Shown: in pieces, positions 1-7,913 of the stretch
Numbering within the stretch: the first letter of the stretch is position 1
How the letters are laid out: each line of letters begins with the position of its first letter
NCBI GenBank assembly: GCA_012798865.1
Contig: JAAZMK010000013.1
Span: 1-18,229, forward strand
DNA length: 18,229 bases
DNA from: Clostridiaceae bacterium
GTDB taxonomy: Bacteria; Bacillota; Clostridia; Saccharofermentanales; DTU023
Direction of reading: 5' to 3'
Program-made: the position numbers and the translations under genes
The notes under the pieces: generated by a model
Seen by the model: only the letters and a program-made list of their open reading frames with translations
The model's database searches: none
What the model was told of the DNA's origin: nothing

Positions 1-1153
1 GACGTTCAAGCATATGTTCAAAGCCGAAGAGTTGTATCAGCTGTTCCGCAAATTCTGGAGATTTTGCATTCAAATACAGCTCATCTTTGACGCGCGGCAT
101 GAAAAGCTGGTAGTCGGGGTTTTGCAGCACGTAGCCGATTTTCCTTTTGCTGCATTTTTTGTTGTACGGCGAAACGATCGCGCCGGAAGTCGGTCGTACA
201 AAACCGAACAATAAATTGAGCAAACTCGTTTTCCCGCAACCGTTTTCACCTAAAATAACCCATTCATCGCCTCTATTGATCTGCCAGGAAAAGTTATCAA
301 ACAAGGCTCGATCACCGACTCGATAATCGATGTTTTCAACGGAGAATACCGGCTCCGCGTCGGCAGCCACATTTGTTTTTTTCCGTGATGTGCGGTCGGG
401 GAGAGATGAGAGGTCACACTCATAATTTTCCGCGTTGTCTCGAATCTCCAACGTCATCTCCACATTTTCGTCGAAACTCTTCACACAGAAAAAAACTTTA
501 TCGACGTACGGCAGAACGAGTTCCTGACGATGTTCTGACAAGATAACGGTGTAGCCTTCTTCGTCTGACAATCGCTTTAAAAGCTCTAACAGCTCCTTTG
601 CCGAACGGACGTCCATATTGGCCAAAGGTTCGTCCAAGAGCAGGATCTTCTGCCCCATGCCAAGGGTGCACGCCGTCATCAGTTTCTGCTTTTCGCCGCC
701 CGAAAGAGTCGCTGTTTGGGCGCCAGCCGACAAATCTGTCATGCTCAATAATGCGTTTAGCTTGTCACGCATTCTTTGCGGCGTTTCGTTGATATTTTCC
801 ATCGGGAAGACGATCTCGTCGACCACACGGTCAAAGATGATCTGTTCTCTCGGATTCTGGAATACGCTGCCGACCGCTTTCGTGCGCTCTCTGACCGGGC
901 TGTCCGTTACGCGGTGTCCGTGAATATAGATGTCGCCTTGTACATCGGCTTTTTTCAGATGGGGGATGACCCCGTTGATCATGTTGATCAGCGACGATTT
1001 CCCGCAGCCTGAATGGCCTGTAAGCATGATGAAATCGCCTTCTGTGATTTTAAAGTTCAGGTCTTTGAAAACCCATTGCTTTTCTCGGTCTGTTTTTCCC
1101 TCCGAGAAGTCAAAGGACAAGGACAAATTGACAACTTCCAAGGCACAGCTCAT
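1..1153 (-). CDS. ECF-type transporter ATPase with two ABC domains (3' end cut by window edge)
   Basis: ATP-hydrolysing subunit of an energy-coupling factor (ECF) importer, in which two ATPase domains are fused in one chain, as in YkoD-like proteins. Reading open from ATG at 1153 to the left edge gives 384 residues. Domain 1 is complete: Walker A GHSGCGKSS (about residues 46-53), Q-loop Gln 99, signature LSGGE (150-154), Walker B ILLLDEP (170-176) and the switch His 208. Domain 2 starts near residue 268 with Walker A GENGCGKTS (302-310) and Q-loop Gln 344; its signature and Walker B lie outside the window. Its ATG follows the stop of the T-component gene with no gap, so the two are translationally linked. 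The fused two-domain form and the adjacent S and T genes make the ECF assignment firm; the substrate is not readable. Confidence 0.9.
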   Translation of the reverse strand, partial: MSCALEVVNLSLSFDFSEGKTDREKQWVFKDLNFKITEGDFIMLTGHSGCGKSSLINMINGVIPHLKKADVQGDIYIHGHRVTDSPVRERTKAVGSVFQNPREQIIFDRVVDEIVFPMENINETPQRMRDKLNALLSMTDLSAGAQTATLSGGEKQKLMTACTLGMGQKILLLDEPLANMDVRSAKELLELLKRLSDEEGYTVILSEHRQELVLPYVDKVFFCVKSFDENVEMTLEIRDNAENYECDLSSLPDRTSRKKTNVAADAEPVFSVENIDYRVGDRALFDNFSWQINRGDEWVILGENGCGKTSLLNLLFGFVRPTSGAIVSPYNKKCSKRKIGYVLQNPDYQLFMPRVKDELYLNAKSPEFAEQLIQLFGFEHMLER

Positions 1154-1831
1154 TTAATGCCCTCGCAGAAACAAACAAGTAAAAACGGTCAGACACGTAA
1201 GAAACAGGATTGAGAAAACGAGATCTCTTCTTTTAAGGCAGATGACTACAAACGAACTGCCTGCCGAGTCCGTGGAGAAGCCACGTGTTTCAAGTGACGT
1301 CGCCAATCCCTCGGAGATACTCAGCATGCGAACGGTAAGAGGGATGAAGAAGGCTCTACTCCACAAGGCGGGCGTTGAGGCGAATCGAATACCCCTCAGC
1401 GCGATGGCTTGCAGGATGCGCTTAATCTCTTCGCGAAAGATTTGAATAAACCGAATGACGATTAACAGTCCCAAGCTGATCCAGCGAGGGACGCGCAGCT
1501 GATTGAGGGCGCGGACGAGATTGATCGGTCTAATGCTCATGCTGAGCACTCCCGCCAAACCCAAGGCGAGAACACGGTAAATGGCGTACAGTGCGTCTTG
1601 CATGCTTCCGTTTATAAGCGTCAAGCTTCCCATGACGAGACCGAAAGCGAGTACGAACGGAATGAGTTTGAGCATCAGTTTTTCGAATCGGAACAAAAGA
1701 AAAAGAACGGAAAAAGTAACGACATACATCCAAAACCACGTGCTCTTGACAAACAAAAGACCCATTACGAACAGCAAAAGGCTGAAGACGAGTGACAAGA
1801 TCGGGTGGATGTCGCGCGTTTCCTTACACAT
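1154..1831 (-). CDS. ECF transporter transmembrane T component (EcfT/CbiQ family)
   Basis: Membrane scaffold that couples the ATPase to the substrate-binding S component. About 225 residues, highly hydrophobic at both ends. The two cytosolic Arg-Gly coupling motifs typical of EcfT are visible: ALRG near residue 145 and ETRG near residue 182, which dock in grooves of the ATPases. I chose ATG at 1831; an in-frame TTG two codons upstream (1837) is also possible, because a weak GCAGG lies at better spacing for it. The gene starts within ten bases of the S-component stop and ends exactly where the ATPase gene begins, so S, T and A form one translational unit. Confidence 0.88.
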   Translation of the reverse strand: MCKETRDIHPILSLVFSLLLFVMGLLFVKSTWFWMYVVTFSVLFLLFRFEKLMLKLIPFVLAFGLVMGSLTLINGSMQDALYAIYRVLALGLAGVLSMSIRPINLVRALNQLRVPRWISLGLLIVIRFIQIFREEIKRILQAIALRGIRFASTPALWSRAFFIPLTVRMLSISEGLATSLETRGFSTDSAGSSFVVICLKRRDLVFSILFLTCLTVFTCLFLRGH

Positions 1832-1838
1832 GTGCAAT

Positions 1839-2390
1839 CTACATTTTGCCTGCTTTTTGAAGTTCGTCCGAGATTTTGTTGCCGATCATAGCGCCTATGA
1901 GACCTAGTGCGATGGCGCCCAAGGCAAATAGAATGAACGTAAGGGGGTTTCCGATTTGTTCTGAAATCGACTTTCCTTTCGCGAGTATATTGACGACAGC
2001 TGTTGAGGGAAGCGTGAAAAAGGCGAACAGACCGGAGCTCATGAGGACGGCTTTTCTGTTTTCGTAATTCTTAAAGAACAGCAAGGCGAGACCCTCGGAA
2101 AAAAGGCTGCCGGTGAATTGATTGAAGAACATGACGGGTGCCATCAACAATAGAACGAGTCCGGAAAAGATGCCGATGATGAGCAAAGAGCCGCTTTTTT
2201 TGACTTTGCGCAATCCGATCGATGTGACAAGCGCAAAAGGCAATGCCATAGCGAATGCCTGCGGTCCTATCTTCGACGCGGTCATCACGATCGGCGCGAA
2301 TGGACCTGCTGCCAGTAACGTGACGGCCGTTATGACTGCCAGAAACACGATATCCTTCACTGTAAATGCTTGAAATCGAAAGCTTTTCAT
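1839..2390 (-). CDS. ECF transporter S component, MptD/Trep_Strep-like
   Basis: Small integral membrane protein (183 residues) expected to bind the substrate of the ECF importer. It has about five to six hydrophobic segments (roughly residues 13-33, 43-58, 68-90, 115-135, 150-170) and a short charged end, IGNKISDELQKAGKM, resembling the KAG-type tail of the Trep_Strep (TIGR02185) family. Family membership is from memory of the pattern and the size of about 190 residues. A good ribosome site, AGGAG, lies 6 bases before the ATG. Position directly upstream of the T and A genes supports the role. The ligand of this S-component family is not known to me; linkage with exporter-fold ABC genes suggests a larger or metal-linked substrate, which is inference only. 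Confidence 0.75.
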   Translation of the reverse strand: MKSFRFQAFTVKDIVFLAVITAVTLLAAGPFAPIVMTASKIGPQAFAMALPFALVTSIGLRKVKKSGSLLIIGIFSGLVLLLMAPVMFFNQFTGSLFSEGLALLFFKNYENRKAVLMSSGLFAFFTLPSTAVVNILAKGKSISEQIGNPLTFILFALGAIALGLIGAMIGNKISDELQKAGKM

Positions 2391-2484
2391 TTTTTCTCCT
2401 GCCGTTGTTTATGTGTATGGTTATAGATTGATCGCTTCAAACGTCTATCGGGACGCCCCATGCGGGCATCGCGCGACCGCTGTT
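2391..2484 (-). other. 94-base gap inside the transport operon with a small hairpin
   Basis: This is the only real gap inside the five-gene operon. It holds a short GC-rich inverted repeat, GCCC-N5-GGGC (2455-2467), shortly after the stop of the upstream ABC gene, then an A-rich stretch and the S-component ribosome site. There is no U-run, so it does not look like an intrinsic terminator; it could be an RNA-processing or stability element that sets different levels of exporter-fold and ECF proteins. Confidence 0.3.
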
Positions 2485-4125
2485 CTACATATTGATCACG
2501 CGATCACAAATCTTGAAACAGCTCTCGCGGTGGCTGACCAAGATCACCGTCTTGCCGTCGCGGTTGCGTTTCAGGGCGTCCAATATGATGTTTTCGTTGA
2601 GCGTATCGAGGTTGCTGGTCGGTTCATCAAGGAGCATGATTTTGGTGTCTTTTAGAAAACAGCGCGCAAGCCCGAAACGCTGTCTCTCACCTGCGGAGAA
2701 GTTGTCGCCCAGCTCCGTGAGCGTCGTATTCAAGCCGTGCTCCAAGTTGTCAACGAAGTCCAAGATGGCGGCTTTATCGAGAGCGTCACGAAGTTCCGCT
2801 TCCGTGCTGTCCGGCTTGGCGATCAATAAGTTATCCCTGATCGTGCCCTCGAAAAATTCAGTGTGTTGTGTCATGTAGCTGATGTTGTGCCATAGGGACT
2901 GCGTGTTGATCTTCTGAACGGAGTGCCCCGAAATAAAGATCTCGCCGCTCTCCAAGGACCAAAAATACATCATGAGTTTGAGCAATGTCGATTTCCCGCA
3001 GCCGCTTTCTCCTCGAATACCCAGAAATTCACCTTGTGCTACTTTGAGATTAAAATTCTCAAGGACGAGCCGGTCACCGTATGAAAAGGAAAGGTCGTTC
3101 ACGACGATCAGCGGATCGGTAGCGCGTTCCAGATTCAACTCGATACCGTTCGTCACTTCATCTGCTACGGGCTTTTCTTCGAGAAGATTTAGGACGCGTT
3201 CGCCACACGATAACGACTGTGACAAACCGTTGCCGAGCGATGCGACGTTGGCGATGGCGGAGAAACTGAAAAAAATGCCGAAAGTTAGAGGTAAAAGGAT
3301 GGCAGGAGCGAGTCCCGTCCAGATACCGATCAAGATCACGGCACAGGTCGTCAAGACGACGATGACGTCTTCCAATGCCAAGAGCAATGCCAGCTGCTCG
3401 ATCAATACGGCCTGATGCGCCACCAGAGATTTATTTGTCTTTTCGATAACACGAATCGCTCTCTTACGATAGGCGAATTGCATGATCTCCGTGATACCGC
3501 GCAACAGATCGAGGAAAATATTATTGAGACCGCCGATCTTCCGGCGAAGGATGCGTCCAATGTCTTTCGACCATTTGGAGAAGAAGATCGGCAAGCCGAC
3601 GCCCATGATGAGATAAGAGATCAAAGTCATCAAGGCGATGGCAGGCGAATAGAGCGCAATCAGCACAATATATGTGATCCCGCAAATGATGGCGATTGAG
3701 ATCGGGGAAATTGTATGCGCGTAAAAGACTTCAATGAGCTCGATATCGCTCGTGATCATCGAGATGAGGGCGCCTTTATTGCTGCCTTCAATTTTTGCCG
3801 GCGCCAGTTTTCTGACGGCGGAAAAGACTTTGTCGCGCAACGTACTCAACACGCGAAAGGCGACGAGGTGGTTCATGTATTGTTCCAAATATCTGGTCAC
3901 ACCTCTTATAAAGGCGAGTGCTGCCATCCACATAATGATTTTTGAAAAGGGTACGTCTATGAATCCGCCCACGCTGACAATCAAGAGTGCGGCAAGCACG
4001 GCGATACCCGTACTTGAGAAAAAGGATATGAAGCCGGCAAGAGTCGCCGTCACGAGATCGCGCGTGTGAACCTTTGCCAGAATCATTAAGTCGAGCATGA
4101 TCTTGAGCGAGCTTCTCTTTTTCAT
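2485..4125 (-). CDS. Half-size ABC transporter, exporter fold (fused membrane and ATPase domains), second of a pair
   Basis: 546 residues. N-terminal membrane domain (about 1-310, hydrophobic segments near 25-52, 62-80, 135-185, 250-300) fused to an ATPase domain: Walker A GESGCGKST (372-380), Q-loop Gln 420, signature FSAGE (476-480) in place of LSGGQ, Walker B IMLLDE (496-501) with catalytic Glu, and switch His 532. Its ATG overlaps the stop of the preceding gene by 4 bases (ATGA), so the two proteins are probably made in equal amounts and form a heterodimer. The architecture resembles CydC/CydD, YbtP/YbtQ and IrtA/IrtB pairs, some of which import siderophores despite the exporter fold. Direction and substrate cannot be decided here. 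The chain ends soon after the switch region, without the usual C-terminal tail. Confidence 0.9.
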   Translation of the reverse strand: MKKRSSLKIMLDLMILAKVHTRDLVTATLAGFISFFSSTGIAVLAALLIVSVGGFIDVPFSKIIMWMAALAFIRGVTRYLEQYMNHLVAFRVLSTLRDKVFSAVRKLAPAKIEGSNKGALISMITSDIELIEVFYAHTISPISIAIICGITYIVLIALYSPAIALMTLISYLIMGVGLPIFFSKWSKDIGRILRRKIGGLNNIFLDLLRGITEIMQFAYRKRAIRVIEKTNKSLVAHQAVLIEQLALLLALEDVIVVLTTCAVILIGIWTGLAPAILLPLTFGIFFSFSAIANVASLGNGLSQSLSCGERVLNLLEEKPVADEVTNGIELNLERATDPLIVVNDLSFSYGDRLVLENFNLKVAQGEFLGIRGESGCGKSTLLKLMMYFWSLESGEIFISGHSVQKINTQSLWHNISYMTQHTEFFEGTIRDNLLIAKPDSTEAELRDALDKAAILDFVDNLEHGLNTTLTELGDNFSAGERQRFGLARCFLKDTKIMLLDEPTSNLDTLNENIILDALKRNRDGKTVILVSHRESCFKICDRVINM

Positions 4126-5888
4126 GAGCGGACCTCAGATTTCGATGACGTGCTGTATAAGTTCTGCCGATCTTCTGTTTCAAAGCGCGCTTGTGCTCGC
4201 CATAATTGTCGGTACACGCCGTCGCGCTCGAGCAGTTCCTCGAAAGTCCCTTTCTCCACAATCTTGCCGTCATCCAGAACGTAGATCTTTTCTGCGTCTT
4301 TGCCAGCGTAGAGGCGGTGCGAGACGAGAATCACGACGTGATCTTGCGCCATGTTTTTCATGACTTGCAGGATGACAGACTCGCTCTCAATATCGATGTT
4401 GGAAGTCGCCTCGTCGAAAACGTATACTTTGGCATTGCGTAAAAGAGCTCTGGCGAGCACCAGTCGTTGTTTCTGTCCGCCTGAGAGATTGCTGCCGCCT
4501 GACTTGATCTCTAACTCCAACCCCCCGCGGTGTTCAATTTCATCATAGAGGCGAACTGTCTTGAGTGCGTCGATCAACTCGTCGTCTGTGGCTGTTTTCT
4601 TACCCATCATTAAATTACGCCGCACTGTTTTCTCGAAGACATGGGCATCGTGCGAAATGCGAATCATGTTCTCTGTCACCGATTGCTTCTTATACGTCGA
4701 ATAGGCGCAATTGCCCCAGTAAATCGCTTCTTCGCCGCCGTCAAGTTGTCCCGCGATGAGACGAACAAGCGTGGATTTCCCTGATCCGGAGGCGCCGACG
4801 ATTGCTGTAAATCCGGGTTTCCCAAAAGTGGCGCTGACACTTTCCAAGACACGGCGCTCACTTTTTGGATAGGAAAAAGTGAGATTGTTGATGGTGATAT
4901 CTTCCGCGTCATACCTGATCTCGTTCTTGTCTTTTTCGTCTTGCTCCGGCAGAGTGAAAAAGTCGATTAATTTCCTTCCCGCCGCGACCCCCGTCATGGC
5001 GACATGGAAGCTGGACGTCAACGTTGACATCGGACTGAACGCTTCCATGGACATGAAAACGAGCACAACCATCGCCGTGACGTTTCCGGTCTTGAAAGAA
5101 ATACCCGGCAATCCTACTGCCATTAAGGCTAAGCTCCCGCCGTAAGCGATCCACTCGATGAGCGTGATTGATCTCAACTGCATCCGCAGGATGTTCATCG
5201 TTTCAATGCGAAAGATTTCCGATTTTTTGTGTATTTCTTCCGCCCTCTTCTCGTCGGCAGAAAAAATTTTCAATGTCGTCATACCCTGCAGACTGTCTAA
5301 AAACAACTGCCCCACATCTTGGTAACTGCCCCAATACTTTTTCTGTTTGCGTGCGACCATTTCCAAGATCGCTTTTAGCATCAGAGGGATGATGGGCGCC
5401 AAGATTAAAAACAATAGGGCAGAGGAGAGACTGAGCGGGAGCAACACGATGAAAGTCACCAGGCTCATGCCGAAACTGCCGAAAAATTGCGGAAGAAAAC
5501 GTCCGTAATAATTCTCAAGCTGTTCAATCGTGTCGGAACCCATGTTGATCATGTTTGCCGTCGATGTGTAATACAAGTAGGACGGACCGATGCGCATGGT
5601 CTTTGAAATCATCTCAGTCCTGAGAGTTGTTTTGACTTCTCCCGTTATTTTTGTCTGGTACCGCGTGACGAGGTAGAGGCTGCCTGATCTTAGAGCGAAG
5701 CCGAGCAAAAAGATAAGAAAAGCGATTATATAGTTGACCGACGTTTGCAAGAAGAGACTCTGAATGATTTGTCCAAGTGCAAAAGCGATGAAGAAACTCC
5801 CGACAACTTTCAACATCATCAGCAAAACGCTGACGATGATGTACTTTTTTGCGTTGCCGATATATCGAAAAAGCAATTTATCCAGCAT
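4122..5888 (-). CDS. Half-size ABC transporter, exporter fold, first gene of the transport operon
   Basis: 588 residues. Membrane domain (about 1-310, helices near 15-40, 52-75, 138-175, 245-285), then an ATPase domain with Walker A GASGSGKST (365-373), signature LSGGQ (468-472), Walker B VYVFDE (488-493) with catalytic Glu, and switch His 524. The Q-loop position carries His (ISHDAHVF, His 413) instead of Gln, whereas the partner has a normal Gln. It is the first gene behind the promoter and twin palindromes at 5912-5982 and overlaps its partner by 4 bases. The pair most likely forms a heterodimer. Being in one operon with an ECF S-T-A set suggests a shared substrate or a shared regulator. 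Confidence 0.9.
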   Translation of the reverse strand: MLDKLLFRYIGNAKKYIIVSVLLMMLKVVGSFFIAFALGQIIQSLFLQTSVNYIIAFLIFLLGFALRSGSLYLVTRYQTKITGEVKTTLRTEMISKTMRIGPSYLYYTSTANMINMGSDTIEQLENYYGRFLPQFFGSFGMSLVTFIVLLPLSLSSALLFLILAPIIPLMLKAILEMVARKQKKYWGSYQDVGQLFLDSLQGMTTLKIFSADEKRAEEIHKKSEIFRIETMNILRMQLRSITLIEWIAYGGSLALMAVGLPGISFKTGNVTAMVVLVFMSMEAFSPMSTLTSSFHVAMTGVAAGRKLIDFFTLPEQDEKDKNEIRYDAEDITINNLTFSYPKSERRVLESVSATFGKPGFTAIVGASGSGKSTLVRLIAGQLDGGEEAIYWGNCAYSTYKKQSVTENMIRISHDAHVFEKTVRRNLMMGKKTATDDELIDALKTVRLYDEIEHRGGLELEIKSGGSNLSGGQKQRLVLARALLRNAKVYVFDEATSNIDIESESVILQVMKNMAQDHVVILVSHRLYAGKDAEKIYVLDDGKIVEKGTFEELLERDGVYRQLWRAQARFETEDRQNLYSTSSKSEVRS

Positions 5889-5911
5889 AGATCACCTGTC
5901 CGCCATCTCTG

Positions 5912-5927
5912 GTTAGACTTTACTAAC
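5912..5927. promoter_or_regulatory. Palindromic operator copy 1 (GTTAG-N6-CTAAC)
   Basis: The inverted repeat GTTAGACTTTACTAAC lies 24 bases before the ATG of the first ABC gene, that is, downstream of the predicted -10. It shares its arms and spacing with copy 2 at 5945-5962; the two centres are 34 bp apart, a little over three helix turns. A repressor bound here would block early transcription. The GTTAG/CTAAC arms recall DtxR-type half-sites, but the spacing differs, so the regulator is not assigned. Confidence 0.6.
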
Positions 5928-5944
5928 TCTGGAAAGCAAAGATA

Positions 5945-5962
5945 AGTTAGCATATTCTAACT
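5945..5962. promoter_or_regulatory. Palindromic operator copy 2 (AGTTAG-N6-CTAACT), over the -10
   Basis: A perfect 6+6 bp inverted repeat, AGTTAGCATATTCTAACT, that covers the predicted -10 hexamer of the transport operon promoter. This is the stronger of the two copies, with one more base pair per arm than copy 1. The overlap with the -10 is typical of repression. Confidence 0.65.
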
Positions 5963-5982
5963 ATGAAAGGCAAACGTGATAA
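5954..5982 (-). promoter_or_regulatory. Predicted promoter of the transport operon
   Basis: On the minus strand, -35 TTATCA (5977-5982, four of six consensus bases) and -10 TAGAAT (5954-5959, five of six) are separated by 17 bases. The expected start point falls near 5947, leaving a leader of about 60 bases that contains operator copy 1. The palindromes over it support the placement. Confidence 0.5.
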
Positions 5983-6146
5983 TGGAGGCTTTTAAGAAGG
6001 TGATTGGCAAAGAAGATGGTGTTTCTGTCTATAGACATGTCCTTAAATGAGTTGGAGCATCAGGGTTACACGTGCTGTTATTGATCATTTTCTGAAACAA
6101 ATGATTAATCTCCGGACAGATTTTGACAGCTCGACGTTAGATGCCG
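5982..6146 (+). pseudogene. Possible remnant of a divergent small gene
   Basis: The space between the operator and the next gene has no intact gene of normal length. On the plus strand, ATG 5982 opens a 22-codon frame (MEAFKKVIGKEDG...) ending at TGA 6048-6050, with AAAGG 11 bases upstream. In a second frame, ATG 6047 opens about 58 codons (contains VIDHFLKQMINLRTDFDSS) that run into the 3' end of the next gene. They could be pieces of a decayed divergent regulator, which would fit the twin operators, or chance. I do not recognise a family. Confidence 0.2.
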
Positions 6147-7292
6147 TCATTCACCGTATTTTCTTACCAGCTCGCGGAAGACGATGTGTAAATCCTCGTT
6201 TGTCTCGTCAAAGACCCCGTAGATAGGATAAAAGCTTTTGCGAACCCCGCGGAATGATACGGTAAATGAGTCAGTTGTCTCATCATAGACGACACCGGGA
6301 TACCCGCCTGTTTCGTTTGAATCGTCTTTCCTGCCTATTAATGCGTAATAGTAGCGGTCGTGGACAAATGCACGGACGAGTCGCTCGCTGTCGGAGTTGT
6401 CTATCTCGACGTACTCACAACGGTGCTGTCCCGCTTTGTCGGTGAAAGACCCTGCCAGATAACCTTGACCCGAGTCAATCATCAGTGTGAAACTATACGA
6501 ATCGATGAGCGTCATGTGCGATTGACTCAAGTGGATCGTTTTAATCAACTCTTCGGGGGTCGTTGTGCCGCTGTCAAGGTTAAGAAGCGGCACGTAGTCT
6601 TCCCCCGCATTCATCAGAGCGTCAATAAGAAGCGGTCTCAATGCTCGAAACAGATCGATTCCTCTGGTGGGGACGTAAGCATTGATCGATATGCCGAGAT
6701 AATCACCCGATGCATACTTGCCGCTCAGAATAAACTCACCTGCCTTCACGGGAAGTCCGGAGGTCCAGTCGTACTCTCCGTTTATGACCATGATGCCCGA
6801 CTGTCTTACGATTTTCGCGAAGCGGGTCGTAAAGTCTTTGTCAACGGGGAGAGCGATGGAGATTCCGCTGCGAAACTCGTGAAACCGGTCGGCGGAGACG
6901 CCGATACTCAAAATGTATCCCGATTCCTTAAATAGCTCTGTGTTGTCGCCAGCTTTTCTGGCGAGGTATGAGTTGTTCTCATCAAAAACATGAAGCCCGA
7001 GATCGAATGAGCCGTGTATGTCGTCCGAAGCGTGGACCATGTGCATGTCAAAGGAGAGAAGATCGGTTGATGCGATGTCCTTCGGGGCGTCGGGATTTTG
7101 GCTTCTTTTATGTTCTCCGGGCATTTCTTCACGGTTCGTTGTACCTGTGATGTCGCTTTGATTGCCGTCTTGCGGTGGCTTTTTCTTGCATGAAACGAGC
7201 TGGATAGCTAAAACTACGATTAATGCGACGACTAAAATGACCAACAAAACGATCACTACGGGTGTTATCGGTTTTTGCAGAATCGTGTTCAT
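6147..7292 (-). CDS. Unknown membrane-anchored protein, probable lipoprotein
   Basis: 381 residues of unrecognised family. The N-terminus has a long hydrophobic segment (about residues 10-33) ending in LVSC with Cys 35, a fair lipobox, followed by KKKPPQDGNQSD and a low-complexity polar linker to about residue 70; the remainder is a soluble, mostly beta-type looking extracytoplasmic domain with few cysteines. It could be a lipoprotein or a simple signal-anchor protein. Ribosome site AGAGGT lies about 7 bases before the ATG. It stands alone: a promoter candidate lies directly upstream and the next minus-strand gene downstream belongs to the transport operon more than 250 bases away. Function cannot be inferred. 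Confidence 0.75.
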   Translation of the reverse strand: MNTILQKPITPVVIVLLVILVVALIVVLAIQLVSCKKKPPQDGNQSDITGTTNREEMPGEHKRSQNPDAPKDIASTDLLSFDMHMVHASDDIHGSFDLGLHVFDENNSYLARKAGDNTELFKESGYILSIGVSADRFHEFRSGISIALPVDKDFTTRFAKIVRQSGIMVINGEYDWTSGLPVKAGEFILSGKYASGDYLGISINAYVPTRGIDLFRALRPLLIDALMNAGEDYVPLLNLDSGTTTPEELIKTIHLSQSHMTLIDSYSFTLMIDSGQGYLAGSFTDKAGQHRCEYVEIDNSDSERLVRAFVHDRYYYALIGRKDDSNETGGYPGVVYDETTDSFTVSFRGVRKSFYPIYGVFDETNEDLHIVFRELVRKYGE

Positions 7293-7515
7293 GGATGTAC
7301 CTCTGTCATTTACTGGGGACTATTGCTAGATGCATTCTAACAAAAGGTTCGTTCGCAATACAAAGCGGTCGACCGAGAACAATCGCACCTTTGGCGCTCA
7401 ACGACTCTTTCTTGCCCTTCATCGCACGGGTCATGAAAACTGTTGTATTTCTTCAGAGTTTACTTGAGCTAAACCCTACATTTCTTCAATGAATTTGCAT
7501 GGAGATGATGAATTG
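7293..7515. other. Intergenic stretch without a recognisable gene
   Basis: Apart from the promoter candidate, the stretch holds only a 42-codon minus-strand frame starting at about 7438 (MTRAMKGKKESLSAKG...), with no family I know and no clear ribosome site. No terminator hairpin with a U-run is visible on either strand. Confidence 0.4.
7334..7363 (-). promoter_or_regulatory. Candidate promoter of the 6147-7292 gene
   Basis: Minus-strand -10 TAGAAT (7334-7339, five of six) with a weak -35 TTGTAT (7358-7363) at 18 bases. It lies about 40 bases ahead of the ATG. The -35 is poor, so the call rests mainly on the -10 and position. Confidence 0.35.
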
Positions 7516-7913
7516 TCAATCCCTCTTCGGCAACGGTTTGCCGATCTGCATCTCTTGTCTCCACAAGGGTGCCTCGCCGTCGTCCGCCCAGTATTCGTCG
7601 AGAGATATGATTTTTCCATCCTGTATTGCCTCTAAGCGTGCAGGTCGTAAAACGTTTCTCTTGTAATTTCGTAGTAGATGGCAGTGCGCCAAGCTCCTGT
7701 TTGATCTTGCCACTCATTTTCGACGACTTTCGTCATGATCGCGCCATAGACCGAACGAGTAGACGTCGCGCCAAATGCCATGGTTATCTTGTACGTGTTG
7801 TTTCTGTACGCTCTCCAAAGTCATGCCCAACTTTACCATGAGACTCGCTGACTGTTTCAAAATGAATCATCGATGGCTCCTGTGTCTTCCGCGTCAAGGT
7901 ATTCAAGGAACTT
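7516..7913 (-). pseudogene. Decayed NTF2/SnoaL-like gene with three frameshifts
   Basis: Four minus-strand frames join into one plausible protein. From the start: KFLEYLDAEDTGAIDDSF (7913 to about 7860), then ILKQSASLMVKLGMTLES continuing to GIWRDVYSFGLWRD (to about 7737), then MTKVVENEWQDQTGAWRT continuing to ETFYDLHA (7736 to 7635), then LEAIQDGKIISLDEYWADDG to the TGA at 7516. The last shift would be repaired by one extra T in GCTTAG near 7633, giving HALEAIQDGK. The ending EYWADDGEAPLWR is typical of NTF2/SnoaL-like proteins as I remember them. The first piece is the least certain. Protein-like text across frames with scattered single-base shifts indicates a recent pseudogene, unless the assembly has indel errors. 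Confidence 0.55.

Noticed and set aside
2455..2467. GCCC-N5-GGGC hairpin as a terminator inside the transport operon
   Set aside because: Four base pairs and no following U-run; the genes on both sides look like one operon.
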